Assembly: GCF_003051005.1 (NCBI RefSeq)
Contig: NZ_QAOW01000006.1
Location: 62,001-126,000 of the forward strand
Source: Rhodococcus sp. OK519
Lineage (GTDB): Bacteria > Actinomycetota > Actinomycetes > Mycobacteriales > Mycobacteriaceae
Direction of reading: 5' to 3'
DNA length: 64,000 bases
Shown: piece after piece, positions 18,952 to 28,413 of the stretch
Numbering within the stretch: the stretch's first letter is position 1
How the letters are laid out: each line of letters starts with the position of its first letter
Notes under the pieces: model-generated
What the model was told of the DNA's origin: nothing
The model's input: the letters and a program-made list of their open reading frames with translations, nothing else
Databases searched by the model: none
Made by a program: the position numbers and the translations under genes

Positions 18952-21900
18952 ATGGCCACGAGTACCGGTACCCCTGCGGACGCGGAGGAGAAGCGGGAAC
19001 ACCGCACTGCCCGCGTCACGCCGAAACGCGGACGGCTGTCGGAGGTTCCGCACATCGCGGGCCTGATCCTGGGCGTCTTCTCCGTCCTGGTGTTCCTGTG
19101 GAGCCTGTCGCCCGCGTTGCGGTACCTCGTGCACACGCCGCGCCTCTACGTCGACGACTATTACTTCGACGCCCCCGACACGAGCCTGTCGTGGGCCGTC
19201 GTCGTCGGTCTCGTCGCGGCCGCGCTCGCCAGTCGCAAGCGGATCGCGTGGTGGCTGCTGACGACCTACCTGACGCTGTTCGCGGTATTGAACGCCGTGA
19301 CGGCGGTGGCGGACAAGAACGTCAGCGCCGCGGTCGCGTGCGTCGTGCAGTTGGCCGTCGTCGGCCTCCTGATCGCGGCTCGCAAGGAGTTCTACACGCG
19401 GGTCCGCCGCGGCGCCGCGTGGAAGGCGTTGGGCGTCCTGGTGTCCGGCCTCGTGGCGGGCACCCTGCTGGGCTGGGGGCTGGTGGAACTGTTCCCCGGC
19501 ACGCTGCCGTCGGGTCAGCGCTTCCTCTGGGCGCTCAACCGCGTCACCGCGCTCGTCGTGGTCGAGAACGAGCAGTTCGACGGTCACCCGCACGTGTTCG
19601 TCAACACGCTGCTCGGCCTGTTCGGTGCACTCGCACTGCTGGCCGCGGTGATCACGCTGTTCCGCTCGCAGCGGGCGTCGAACGCGTTGACCGGCGACGA
19701 CGAGTCCGCGCTGCGCGGCCTGCTCGACACCTTCGGGGCCGACGATTCCCTCGGCTACTTCGCGACCCGCCGCGACAAGGCCGTCGTGTTCGCGCCCAGC
19801 GGCAAGGCTGCGGTCACGTACCGCGTCGAGATCGGCGTGTGCCTGGCCAGTAGCGATCCGATCGGCAACCCGGAGGCGTGGCCGCACGCGATCGATGCGT
19901 GGCTCGAGCTGTGCTCCCAGTACGGCTGGGCCCCCGCGGTGATGGGGGCGAGCGAGGCCGGGGCCACCGCCTACAAGCGGGCCGGTCTGTCGGTGCTGCA
20001 ACTGGGAGACGAGGCCATCCTCGAGACCCGCGAATTCACCCTGAACGGCCGCGAGATGCGGCAAGTGCGGCAGGCCGTGCACCGCGTCCGCAAGCAGGGC
20101 ATCACCGTCCGCATCCGACGCCACCGCGACATTCCGCCCGCGGAGATGGCCGAGGTCATCTCGCGTGCAGACGCGTGGCGCGACACCGAGACCGAACGCG
20201 GATTCTCCATGGCGCTCGGACGACTCGGCGATCCGCTCGACGGCGACTGCTTGCTGGTCGAGGCGATCGGGGGGGAAGGAACGGGAGGGAACGACACTGC
20301 CGAGGGCGGCGACGTGATGGGCATGCTGTCGCTGGTGCCGTGGGGTCCCAACGGAGCGTCGCTCGACCTGATGCGGCGGAACCCGCACGCCCCCAACGGC
20401 GTCGTCGAACTGATGGTCACCGACCTCGCCACCCGCGCCGACGAGTTCGGCGTCGTCCGGGTGTCGCTGAACTTCGCGGTGTTCCGGTCGACGTTCGAGG
20501 AGGGCGCCCGCATCGGCGCCGGCCCGATCCTGCGGGTGTGGCGTTCGCTGCTGCTGTTCTTCTCCCGCTGGTGGCAGCTCGAGGCGCTGTACCGCTCCAA
20601 CGTGAAATATCAACCGGAATGGGCGCCGCGCTACCTGTGTTTCGACGACAACCGGCAACTGCCGCGAGTCGGCATCGCATCGGCCGTCGCCGAGGGCTTC
20701 CTGACGCTGCCCACGTTCGGTCATCGGGCGAAGGCGCCCACCCACACGGGCACGCGCACCGCGGTACCGGAAGCGCTCGCGGTCTCCGGTGTCCTACACG
20801 CCGACGGCAGCGCACCGGACGTCGTCCCCCAGATCGGCACCGCGCCCGGTGAGTCCGCACTGGCTGCGCCGGAGACGGGACCGCGTCGGCCCGAACAGGT
20901 TCGGGTGCGTATGGACAAGCTCACGCGCCTCACCGACGAGGGCATCGACCCCTACCCCGTCGCGTATCCCCCGACCCACACGGTCGCTGCGGCGACCTCC
21001 TCCCCCGAAGGCACACGCGTGCGAATCGCGGGACGCCTGTTGCGGATCCGCACGTACGGTGGGGTCGCATTCGCGGTGCTGCGGGACTGGTCCGGCGACA
21101 TCCAGGTGCTCATCGAGCGCAGCACCGTCGGCGACCGTCTCGACGAGTTCTCCACCGACTTCGATCTGGGCGACCTCATGGAGGTGAGCGGCACCATCGG
21201 CCGCAGCCGCAAGGGCGAACTGTCCCTGCTGGCAACGGAGTGGCGGATGAACGGCAAGTGCCTGCACCCGCTGCCCGACAAGTGGAAGGGCCTGACGGAC
21301 GCCGAGACCCGCGTACGGCAGCGCTACGTGGACCTCGCGATCAACCCCGAGTCCCGCCGACTGCTGACCGCCCGCACCGCGATCGTGAAGTCGTTGCGCG
21401 ACACGCTGTCCGGACGGGACTACCTCGAGGTGGAGACGCCGATCCTGCAGCGCATCCACGGCGGCGCCAACGCCGCCCCGTTCGTCACCCATATCAACGC
21501 ATACGACCTGGACCTGTACCTCCGCATCGCGCCGGAACTGTTCCTCAAACGCCTGTGCGTCGCGGGCATGGAGAAGGTGTTCGAGATCGGGCGCGTGTTC
21601 CGCAACGAGGGCGTCGACTTCAAGCACAACCCCGAGTTCACGATCCTCGAGGCGTACGAGGCGCACAGCGACTACGAACGCATGATGGTGCTGTGCCGCG
21701 AACTGATCCAGGCCGCGGCCGTCGCCGCGCACGGCAGCCAGACGATCATGCGACCCGGACCCGACGGTGAACCGATCGCCATCGACATCTCCGGCGAATG
21801 GCCGGTCAAGACGATGCACGGCGCCGTCGCCGAGAAACTGGGCGTCGACGTCACACCGGAGACACCGCTCGAGGTGCTGCAGAAGCTGTGCGACGAGAAC

Positions 21901-22341
21901 GAGATCGAATACCAGAAGAGCTGGGACGCGGGCGCCGTCGCGCAGGAGATGTACGAGCACCTGGTGGAGGGGCAGACCGAATTCCCCACGTTCTACACCA
22001 ATTTCCCGACGTCGATGTCGCCGTTGACCCGTCCGCACCCCACCATTCCGGGCGTGGCCGCGAAGTGGGATCTCGTCGCGTGGGGCGTCGAACTCGGCAC
22101 CGCCTACAGCGAACTCACCGATCCGATCGACCAGCGTCAGCGTCTCACCGAGCAGTCACTGCTCGCGGCCGGCGGCGACGCCGAGGCGATGGAACTCGAC
22201 GAGGACTTCCTGCAGGCCCTCGAACACGCCATGCCGCCCACCGGCGGCCTCGGCATGGGCGTCGATCGCATCGTCATGCTCATCACCGGCGGCAGCATCC
22301 GGGAGTCCCTCGCGTTCCCGTTCGCCAAGCCCCGAAGCTGA
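18952..22341 (+). CDS. lysX: Bifunctional lysylphosphatidylglycerol synthetase / lysyl-tRNA synthetase LysX
   Basis: An approximately 1129-residue fusion typical of Mycobacterium and relatives. About six N-terminal membrane segments (residues 25-280) lead to an MprF-like DUF2156 GNAT domain (about 290-590, with [13 protein letters not shown] and [15 protein letters not shown]). Next come an OB-fold anticodon domain ([12 protein letters not shown]) and a class II LysRS catalytic domain ([25 protein letters not shown]). The synthetase makes Lys-tRNA and the membrane part transfers lysine to phosphatidylglycerol, lowering surface charge and giving cationic-peptide resistance. AAGG six bases upstream favours ATG 18952 over ATG 18946. 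It is followed closely by a DUF998 gene. Confidence 0.95.
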   Translation: MATSTGTPADAEEKREHRTARVTPKRGRLSEVPHIAGLILGVFSVLVFLWSLSPALRYLVHTPRLYVDDYYFDAPDTSLSWAVVVGLVAAALASRKRIAWWLLTTYLTLFAVLNAVTAVADKNVSAAVACVVQLAVVGLLIAARKEFYTRVRRGAAWKALGVLVSGLVAGTLLGWGLVELFPGTLPSGQRFLWALNRVTALVVVENEQFDGHPHVFVNTLLGLFGALALLAAVITLFRSQRASNALTGDDESALRGLLDTFGADDSLGYFATRRDKAVVFAPSGKAAVTYRVEIGVCLASSDPIGNPEAWPHAIDAWLELCSQYGWAPAVMGASEAGATAYKRAGLSVLQLGDEAILETREFTLNGREMRQVRQAVHRVRKQGITVRIRRHRDIPPAEMAEVISRADAWRDTETERGFSMALGRLGDPLDGDCLLVEAIGGEGTGGNDTAEGGDVMGMLSLVPWGPNGASLDLMRRNPHAPNGVVELMVTDLATRADEFGVVRVSLNFAVFRSTFEEGARIGAGPILRVWRSLLLFFSRWWQLEALYRSNVKYQPEWAPRYLCFDDNRQLPRVGIASAVAEGFLTLPTFGHRAKAPTHTGTRTAVPEALAVSGVLHADGSAPDVVPQIGTAPGESALAAPETGPRRPEQVRVRMDKLTRLTDEGIDPYPVAYPPTHTVAAATSSPEGTRVRIAGRLLRIRTYGGVAFAVLRDWSGDIQVLIERSTVGDRLDEFSTDFDLGDLMEVSGTIGRSRKGELSLLATEWRMNGKCLHPLPDKWKGLTDAETRVRQRYVDLAINPESRRLLTARTAIVKSLRDTLSGRDYLEVETPILQRIHGGANAAPFVTHINAYDLDLYLRIAPELFLKRLCVAGMEKVFEIGRVFRNEGVDFKHNPEFTILEAYEAHSDYERMMVLCRELIQAAAVAAHGSQTIMRPGPDGEPIAIDISGEWPVKTMHGAVAEKLGVDVTPETPLEVLQKLCDENEIEYQKSWDAGAVAQEMYEHLVEGQTEFPTFYTNFPTSMSPLTRPHPTIPGVAAKWDLVAWGVELGTAYSELTDPIDQRQRLTEQSLLAAGGDAEAMELDEDFLQALEHAMPPTGGLGMGVDRIVMLITGGSIRESLAFPFAKPRS

Positions 22342-22348
22342 GGCAGCG

Positions 22349-23056
22349 GTGTCCCTGACAGTGCGGCGGTACACGATCGCGGCCCTGCTGATCGCGGGTG
22401 CGGTGCTGTACTCGTCGTGGGTGCTCGCGTTCTTCATCAACTCGGGCGAGGGGCCGTTCGAGGGGTTCGCGAGCCAACTCGCGGCGACCGACCAGCGCTA
22501 CGGGATCCTCTACCGGAGCGGTGATCTGCTGACCGGCATCGTGCTGACCGTCGCCGCCCTGCTGGGCCTGACGATCACGCCACGACGGTTCCTGACGACG
22601 GTCGGCTGGCTCGCGCTGGGCGTCTTCGCGGTCGGGACCATCGCCGATTCCCGGCTGCCGCTGCGCTGTTCCAAGCCGGCCTGCGAGGCCGAGCAGGTGC
22701 CACTGACCCATCAGTGGCATGCGCTGACGAGCACGGTGTCCGTGACGGCCGCGGTGGTCTCGGCGGTCGCGTTCATCATCGCGGTCTTCGTCTATCGCGC
22801 GCCGCGGGCGATGTGGTGGTCCGGGCTCACCGTCGTCGTGCTGTTCCTGATCGGCACGCTGTGGATGCTCGTCGGCGTCGACGACCCGTCCGGCAGCCAC
22901 AGCTGGCTGGGCTTCGCGCAGCGCGTCGAACTGCTGTCGATGAGCGGGTGGATGGTGCTCGTCGCCGCCACGCTCCTCAGCGACAGCGCGTGGCGGGACG
23001 TGCACGGGGTGACATCCGGATCCACTAGTCCTGCTGGTTCCACTGGTTCCACGTGA
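22349..23056 (+). CDS. DUF998 family membrane protein
   Basis: A 235-residue protein with about six hydrophobic segments, GTG start, only 7 bp after the lysX stop and so probably co-transcribed with it. The pattern (RSGDLLTGIVLTVAALLGL, HQWHALTSTVSV, RVELLSMSGWMVLVAATLL) fits the DUF998 group of actinobacterial membrane proteins, which have no assigned biochemical role. A Ser/Thr-rich tail ends the protein. A large composite hairpin follows the stop. Confidence 0.7.
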   Translation: MSLTVRRYTIAALLIAGAVLYSSWVLAFFINSGEGPFEGFASQLAATDQRYGILYRSGDLLTGIVLTVAALLGLTITPRRFLTTVGWLALGVFAVGTIADSRLPLRCSKPACEAEQVPLTHQWHALTSTVSVTAAVVSAVAFIIAVFVYRAPRAMWWSGLTVVVLFLIGTLWMLVGVDDPSGSHSWLGFAQRVELLSMSGWMVLVAATLLSDSAWRDVHGVTSGSTSPAGSTGST

Positions 23057-23058
23057 AA

Positions 23059-23121
23059 CGCGTTTTGCGCACTTATCGCTGATTCGCGGACCGGAATTCC
23101 GCGACAAGTGCGCAAAACGCG
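23059..23121. repeat. Composite 63-nt inverted repeat / bidirectional terminator
   Basis: Perfect 16-bp arms CGCGTTTTGCGCACTT (23059-23074) and its complement (23106-23121) enclose a second 6-bp stem CGCGGA (23085-23090) with TCCGCG (23098-23103). It begins 2 bp after the DUF998 stop and ends 22 bp before the stop of the convergent monooxygenase gene. The nested design is more elaborate than the simple terminators elsewhere in the window and may be a dispersed REP-like element. Confidence 0.7.
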
Positions 23122-23143
23122 GGACGGGGGAAGGCGCGGAGGG

Positions 23144-23437
23144 TCAGGCGACGGGGCGCAGCGGGTGGATGCCCGGGGCCGCGGCGAGGTGGGCGCCGAA
23201 CGCACCGGCGGCCTCACGCATGTGCGGCGACTTCATGTGCGTGTCGAGCGCGTGCTGGTCCTTCCACACCTCGACGACGACGAACGTTCCGGGCGCCGAC
23301 GTGGACTCGTAGAGGTCGTACGACACGCAGCCGTCCTCCTTGCGGCTCTCCTCCGCCAGCGCGGTGAGGGCGGCCTGGACCGTGTTCTCGGATCCGGACT
23401 TGGCCGGGATGGTCGCTACGACATGCAGATTCGACAT
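23144..23437 (-). CDS. Antibiotic biosynthesis monooxygenase (ABM) domain protein, quinol monooxygenase-like
   Basis: A 97-residue dimeric alpha/beta barrel protein of the ABM family (YgiN-like). Typical features are LHVVATIPAKSGSE at the start, DGCVSYDLYES, VVVEVWKDQHALDTHMKSPH and the terminal Phe/His-containing helix. Members oxidise quinols or other aromatics without a cofactor, but many have unknown roles. It converges on the DUF998 gene; a broken gene lies upstream on the same strand. Confidence 0.85.
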   Translation of the reverse strand: MSNLHVVATIPAKSGSENTVQAALTALAEESRKEDGCVSYDLYESTSAPGTFVVVEVWKDQHALDTHMKSPHMREAAGAFGAHLAAAPGIHPLRPVA

Positions 23438-23499
23438 CGAAATCCTCTTCTGTGAGCGCCGCCACAGTGCACGGCTTCCCGACGGTACCGTGGTCAGCG

Positions 23500-23991
23500 C
23501 TATAAACCCCGCAGATACGCCTGCGCCCGTTCGGAATTCCAGCCGAACACTTCACCAAGACCGGTCGCCATCGTCTCGAGGTAGGCCTCCGACGGCGGTA
23601 CCCGGACGACGTCGCCGTGCCCGAGCGCACTCGTGAACGTGCGCAGGGGCACCCCTCCGCGCTCCCCCAGCTCCAGGATCCTTGGTCGTAGCACGACGGT
23701 TCCTGCCCACGGATGTCGTCGAACTGTTCGGTGGTCACGAGATACGCGCACGCGGCAGTGTCACCGGCCAGGTCGGGGTCGTAGAACGCGCGCCCGCCGC
23801 CCCACACGATCGACTCGCCCGCGAAGTAGACGGTGCCCGGCAATCGGATCGCAGCCCGGTCCAGTGGAGGATTCGGATCTCGCGCACCCGCATGCTGCCA
23901 GCCTCTCCCGGCGGGACAACCACCCCGCAGGTAGCAGTCGAGACGGGCCCGCGACATGTTCGATCCATAGCTGACGTACCAGACCTGCACG
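23500..23991 (-). pseudogene. Broken gamma-glutamylcyclotransferase-fold protein (often annotated 'histone deacetylase')
   Basis: Two reading frames on the minus strand together make one protein. The first frame (GTG 23991 inward) gives VWYVSYGSNMSRARL, FAGESIVWGGGRAFYDP and AYLVTTEQFDDI, which fit actinobacterial proteins of the gamma-glutamylcyclotransferase fold. Near 23700 the coding sense moves to another frame, which continues with LRPRILELGERGGVPLRTF and ends in ERAQAYLRGL at the stop at 23500. At the junction about 30 residues expected between the two parts are missing, so an internal deletion with frameshift, rather than a sequencing slip of one base, is the likely cause. Function is probably lost. 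Confidence 0.65.
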
Positions 23992-24019
23992 ATTTCGACG
24001 CTACGCCGCCCTCCCATCG

Positions 24020-24035
24020 GATACAGTTTTGTATC
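24020..24035. promoter_or_regulatory. Dyad, probable TetR operator
   Basis: GATACA-GTTT-TGTATC, a perfect 6-bp inverted repeat 35 bp before the GTG of the TetR gene and just outside the broken minus-strand gene. Position suggests autoregulation of the TetR and of the downstream dehydrogenase operon. Confidence 0.5.
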
Positions 24036-24070
24036 GAACGGGAACTCGACCCGGAAAGCGGGGATGACCA

Positions 24071-24694
24071 GTGCAGACGGCCGACACGCCACACCCCAAG
24101 CGCGTCACGAAGCGTCGTGCTGAGACGCGGCAGCGCCTGCTCGACGCCGCCGGCGACGTGTTCTCGGACGAGGGCTTCGGACGCTCCACCGTGGAGCAGG
24201 TGTGCGAGCGGGCCGGGTTCACCCGCGGCGCCTTCTACTCGAACTTCACGTCGCTCGACGAGTTGTTCCTCGCGATGTGGGAGCAGCGGTCCACGGTCAT
24301 GCTCGACGGCATCCGCGCCGCCCTCGCCGATCGGCCGTCCACCCTGACGCTCGAGTCGGCGGTGGAGCGCGTGCTGGCGGCGATCCCCGTCGACGACGCC
24401 TGGTACCGGATCACCGCCGAGTTCACCGCGCACGCGCTGCGCAACCCCGCCCTCAAGCGCGTCATGGCGGCCCGTGAGGACGCCATCCTCCACACGATCC
24501 TGCCGATCGTCGAGGACGCCCTCACCGCGGCCGGACGACGCATCGCCGACCGCGAGGCAATGGGCCGGGCACTCGTCGCGATCCACGACGGCACCTCCGT
24601 GCAGGTGCTGATGGAACCCGAGAACGAGGCGGTCCGGCAGGCGCGTGCGCGCCTGTTCGTCACCGTCGTGAGCAGTTACAGCAGCAGTACCTAA
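24071..24694 (+). CDS. TetR-family transcriptional regulator
   Basis: A 207-residue repressor with a clear N-terminal helix-turn-helix (RQRLLDAAGDVFSDEGF, RGAFYSNFTSLDELF) and an uncharacterised C-terminal domain. It starts at a GTG. The flavin dehydrogenase gene begins 17 bp downstream, so the two are co-transcribed and the regulator probably controls its own operon through the GATACA dyad upstream. The inducer is unknown; a steroid or other cyclic ketone is conceivable given the downstream enzymes. Confidence 0.87.
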   Translation: MQTADTPHPKRVTKRRAETRQRLLDAAGDVFSDEGFGRSTVEQVCERAGFTRGAFYSNFTSLDELFLAMWEQRSTVMLDGIRAALADRPSTLTLESAVERVLAAIPVDDAWYRITAEFTAHALRNPALKRVMAAREDAILHTILPIVEDALTAAGRRIADREAMGRALVAIHDGTSVQVLMEPENEAVRQARARLFVTVVSSYSSST

Positions 24695-24711
24695 CGGACA
24701 GGAGATAGGCC

Positions 24712-26373
24712 GTGGCAACGGAAGCCGACGTCATCGTTGTCGGAGCGGGACTGGCAGGTCTGGTCGCGACCCACGAATTGGTCAAGGCCGGCCGCAAGGT
24801 CGTGGTCGTCGACCAGGAGAATGTGGAAAACCTGGGCGGACAGGCCTTCTGGTCGCTCGGTGGCCTGTTCATGGTCGACAGCCCCGAGCAGCGTCGCATG
24901 GGCATCAAGGACTCCCGCGAGTTGGCCCTGCAGGACTGGCTGGGCAGCGCCGGATTCGACCGCGACCGCGAGGACCACTGGCCTCGCCAGTGGGCCGAGG
25001 CGTACGTCGACTTCGCGGCCGGCGAGAAGCGTGCCTACCTGCACGATCTCGGCCTGCGCGTGATGCCGAACGTCGGGTGGGCCGAGCGCGGCGGCGGACT
25101 CGCCACCGGTCACGGAAACTCCGTGCCACGCTTCCACATCACGTGGGGCACCGGCCCCGAGGTGGTCCGGGTGTTCCGCGAACCCGTGCTCGACGCCGCG
25201 AGCCGCGGCCAGGTCACCTTTCGCTACCGGCACCAGGTGGACGATCTGATCGTCGAGAACGGCGCCGCGGTGGGCGTGCGCGGGACGGTGCTGGAGCCGT
25301 CGTCCGAGCCGCGTGGCGTGAAGTCGTCACGGACGCCTGTGGGCGACTTCGAGATCCGGGCCCAGGCGGTGATCGTGACGTCCGGCGGCATCGGCGGCAA
25401 TCCCGACCTTGTGAAGAAGAACTGGCCCGTCGACCGACTCGGCCGCGTACCCGAACACATGATCACCGGCGTCCCGGCGCACGTGGACGGACGAATGCTC
25501 GAGATCACCGAGAACGCGGGTGGCAACATCGTCAACCGGGATCGCATGTGGCACTACACCGAGGGCATCGTCAACTGGGATCCGATCTGGCCCAATCACG
25601 CCATTCGAATCATTCCCGGTCCGTCGTCGCTGTGGCTCGACGCCACCGGCAGGCGCCTACCGGTGCCGCTGTTCCCGGGCTTCGACACCCTCGCGACCCT
25701 GAAGCACATCCTCGGCACCGGATACGACCACACGTGGTTCGTCCTCACCCAGTCGATCATCGAGAAGGAGTTCGCACTCTCCGGATCCGAGCAGAACCCC
25801 GACCTCACCGGCAAGGACATGAAACTCCTGCTCGGCCGCGTGAAGAAGGGTGCGCCCGGACCGGTGGAGGCGTTCAAGCAGCACGGCGTGGACTTCGTGG
25901 TCCGCGACAACCTGCGCGACCTCGTCGACGGCATGAATGCCCTCACCCCCGACGCCAAGCTCGACTACGCGCAGGTGGAGCGCGAGATCGTGGCCCGCGA
26001 CAACGAGATGGAGAACACCTTCTCGAAGGACATGCAGGTGATGGCGATCCGCAACGCACGAACCTATCTGCCCGACAAGGCGATCCGCGTCGCGAAGCCA
26101 CACCGCCTGCTCGATCCGGCGCACGGCCCCCTCATCGCCGTCCGGCTGAACCTGCTCACCCGCAAGACCCTGGGCGGGCTCGAGACCAACCTCGATGCGC
26201 AGGTGATCCGGCCCGACGGCAGTGTGTTCGACGGCCTGTATGCCGCGGGTGAGGTCGCCGGGTTCGGTGGCGGCGGCGTGCACGGCTACAACGCGCTCGA
26301 GGGTACGTTCCTCGGCGGCTGCATCTTCTCCGGACGTGCCGCCGGACGCGCGCTCGGCCGGAGTCTCGGATGA
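24712..26373 (+). CDS. FAD-binding dehydrogenase (KstD/fumarate reductase-like)
   Basis: A 553-residue flavoprotein of the succinate dehydrogenase/fumarate reductase and 3-ketosteroid-1-dehydrogenase superfamily. The N-terminal dinucleotide-binding motif is VVGAGLAGLVATHEL followed by the acidic end of strand 2 (VVVDQE). The C-terminal FAD segment is YAAGEVAGFGGGGVHGYNALEGTFLGG. It resembles the conserved mycobacterial protein Rv0785. The GTG start has GGAGA upstream. It is translationally coupled (ATGA) to the SDR gene. The substrate is unknown. Confidence 0.88.
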   Translation: MATEADVIVVGAGLAGLVATHELVKAGRKVVVVDQENVENLGGQAFWSLGGLFMVDSPEQRRMGIKDSRELALQDWLGSAGFDRDREDHWPRQWAEAYVDFAAGEKRAYLHDLGLRVMPNVGWAERGGGLATGHGNSVPRFHITWGTGPEVVRVFREPVLDAASRGQVTFRYRHQVDDLIVENGAAVGVRGTVLEPSSEPRGVKSSRTPVGDFEIRAQAVIVTSGGIGGNPDLVKKNWPVDRLGRVPEHMITGVPAHVDGRMLEITENAGGNIVNRDRMWHYTEGIVNWDPIWPNHAIRIIPGPSSLWLDATGRRLPVPLFPGFDTLATLKHILGTGYDHTWFVLTQSIIEKEFALSGSEQNPDLTGKDMKLLLGRVKKGAPGPVEAFKQHGVDFVVRDNLRDLVDGMNALTPDAKLDYAQVEREIVARDNEMENTFSKDMQVMAIRNARTYLPDKAIRVAKPHRLLDPAHGPLIAVRLNLLTRKTLGGLETNLDAQVIRPDGSVFDGLYAAGEVAGFGGGGVHGYNALEGTFLGGCIFSGRAAGRALGRSLG

Positions 26374-27170
26374 GCCGCACCGCGCTCGTGACGGGAGCGT
26401 CGTCGGGTATCGGTCTCGAGGTGACGCGCGCGCTGGTCGCCCGCGGCTGTCGGGTCTACGGCACCACCCGTAATCCGGATGCGCTGCAGACGAGTTCACG
26501 GGTCCCTGGTGTGGACTACGTGGCGCTGGATCTCACGGACCGGGCGAGTATCGAGGCGTGTGCGCGGACCGTCGGCGACGTGGATATCCTCGTCAACAAT
26601 GCCGGCGAGAGCCAGATGGGGCCGCTCGAGGAGTTGCCCCTCGACGCCATCGATCGACTGTTCCAGGTGAACGTGCTCGGTGCGATCCAGCTGACTCAAC
26701 TGCTGCTGCCCGGGATGCGCGAGCGCGGCTACGGCCGCGTGGTGATGGTGGGCTCGATGCTCGCGAGTTTCCCGCTGGCGTTCCGGTCGTCGTATGTCGC
26801 CGCGAAGTGCGCGCTGAAAGGCTTCGCATCCGCGGCCCGACGCGAGCTGAGCCCGTTCGGTGTGTGGCTCACCACCGTCGAACCCGGCACCATTGCCACC
26901 GGCATTGGCGACCGCCGCACCCGGTACATCGCCGACGGATCCCCCTACGTGCGCGACTACGAGACGGTCTCGAACGCCATGGCGCGCAACGAGGGCCGGG
27001 GCATCGAGGCCGCGACCGTGGCCGAGCTGGTGGTGAAGGCCATCGAGGCGGACAAGCCGAGGCCGCTGTACGCGGTCGGGAACAAGGCACCACTGGTGTT
27101 CACCGTGCGCCGACTCGCGCCGCGTGCCTTCACCGAGAAGATGATGGCCCGCTTCCACGGCCTGAAGTGA
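26370..27170 (+). CDS. Short-chain dehydrogenase/reductase
   Basis: A 266-residue classical SDR. The NAD(P)-binding motif is TGASSGIG, the structural motif VNNAG, and the active site YVAAK with the Ser expected in the VGSMLASFPL strand region. It acts on an alcohol/ketone pair in the cytoplasm. Its start overlaps the dehydrogenase stop by 4 bp (ATGA), so the two enzymes probably act in one pathway, for example desaturation and ketone reduction of the same ring compound. A hairpin follows. Confidence 0.9.
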   Translation: MSRTALVTGASSGIGLEVTRALVARGCRVYGTTRNPDALQTSSRVPGVDYVALDLTDRASIEACARTVGDVDILVNNAGESQMGPLEELPLDAIDRLFQVNVLGAIQLTQLLLPGMRERGYGRVVMVGSMLASFPLAFRSSYVAAKCALKGFASAARRELSPFGVWLTTVEPGTIATGIGDRRTRYIADGSPYVRDYETVSNAMARNEGRGIEAATVAELVVKAIEADKPRPLYAVGNKAPLVFTVRRLAPRAFTEKMMARFHGLK

Positions 27171-27175
27171 TGCGA

Positions 27176-27217
27176 CGGGTGTCCTGCCGATCCCCCGACG
27201 GACCGGCAGGACGCCCG
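27176..27217. terminator. Bidirectional terminator hairpin
   Basis: Arms CGGGTGTCCTGCCG (27176-27189) and CGGCAGGACGCCCG (27204-27217) pair along 14 positions with one G-T wobble. It sits between the stops of the convergent SDR and secreted-protein genes. Confidence 0.7.
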
Positions 27218-27230
27218 GATCGCGGACGAA

Positions 27231-28076
27231 TCAGCTACCGCTGGAACCGCTCGAGCCCGCACCGTCGCCCGAATCATCGAGCGGATCGGTGCCACCGGCG
27301 TTCGCCGGGAACAAGAATCCCGTCGACACTGTCTCGAGCGAGGTGCCGGACTCGGCCGGAACCTTGGCTCGCCAGTTGACGATCGGGTTGAGAATCCCGA
27401 ACGGGCCGCAGCCCGTGGCACCCGGGAGCGCAAAGTTGGTTGCCGCGTTCTTGACGTTGTCGAGCGCAGCGGTGCCTGCGGGGTACGGCGTGGTGGTGTC
27501 GGTTTCAGCCAGATCGTCCAACGTGTTCGTGTTGTCCAATTCGAATACGACGGGGTTGTCCTCGGTTCCGATGTAGCAGTTGTCGCCGAGGAACGGATTG
27601 TCGATCTTCAGCCTCACCGGCAGGGTCATGTCGAAATCGGTGATGATGCCGTTGAAGACCGGTATGTCCACGGCCTCGACGGTGGAGGTGACCCCGGCCA
27701 GACCGAACAGGTTGTCGAACGGGAGATCGAACCCGAGCACGCCGCCGGGGACGGTGAGCGGCTTGCTGTAGACGCCGTTGCTGCCGTCGTCACGCGGAAC
27801 GAAATCCACCTCACCGAGGTTGCCGGCGATGATCATGTCGCCGTCGGCGATCGGCAGGTTGAAGCCGTTGTTGACGAAGGCGCCGCTTCGGACCACGACG
27901 GACAGGCAGGCCTCGGTGAGCACCGGATCGCACACTGCGCCGCCCGGCACCGGGACGGGCGTGGGCGCTGCGGTGGCCAATGGCGCAAGCATTGCCATGG
28001 AGGCGCCGACTGCACCCACCACTGCCACGGCGCGGACTGCGCCACGACGCCGCGAAACACTCGAATCGTTCTTCAC
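27231..28076 (-). CDS. Secreted protein of unknown function
   Basis: A 281-residue exported protein with a basic N-terminus, a hydrophobic core and an Ala-x-Ala type cleavage site (LATAAP, near residue 37). The mature part is rich in Asp, Asn and Gly and contains three cysteines likely to form disulfides. It ends in a Gly/Ser-rich tail. It looks like proteins typical of Rhodococcus and Gordonia envelopes, but I do not recognise a domain. The start is GTG 28076. Confidence 0.7.
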   Translation of the reverse strand: MKNDSSVSRRRGAVRAVAVVGAVGASMAMLAPLATAAPTPVPVPGGAVCDPVLTEACLSVVVRSGAFVNNGFNLPIADGDMIIAGNLGEVDFVPRDDGSNGVYSKPLTVPGGVLGFDLPFDNLFGLAGVTSTVEAVDIPVFNGIITDFDMTLPVRLKIDNPFLGDNCYIGTEDNPVVFELDNTNTLDDLAETDTTTPYPAGTAALDNVKNAATNFALPGATGCGPFGILNPIVNWRAKVPAESGTSLETVSTGFLFPANAGGTDPLDDSGDGAGSSGSSGS

Positions 28077-28413
28077 GCGTTCTCCTCAGTTATCAAGCTT
28101 TCGATGAGCACAGCCACGTTTGTGGCCACAGGGAGGAACCAACAGCGGCGAGCGATTGCTCGCCGCGAACTACGCTGAACAGATCTGCGCCGTGGAGCTA
28201 CAGGCTTCCCACGGCACCACGAGGGCGACCCGCAAATGACGCCTACCAGTACATTCATCGCAGGATCAACACACCTTCGACTGTTACGCGAAGTAACAGC
28301 TGGAGTGGTTTATATCACAGGGCCGCGACGCCAAATGCGAAACTCGCGACTTTTCGGCCTTCGGTGTTTTGGGGTCTACCAGTCAGTAGTTCAACGTGCC
28401 ACACTGTCTTCCC
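28077..28413. other. Divergent intergenic region with two dyads
   Basis: The 337 bp between the secreted-protein and lipoprotein genes is AT-richer near 28300-28400 and presumably holds two promoters. It contains GCGGCGAGC-GATT-GCTCGCCGC at 28145-28166, a perfect 9-bp stem, and CTGTTAC-GCGAA-GTAACAG at 28281-28299, a perfect 7-bp dyad that looks more like a protein-binding site. No ORF is supported. Confidence 0.6.
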
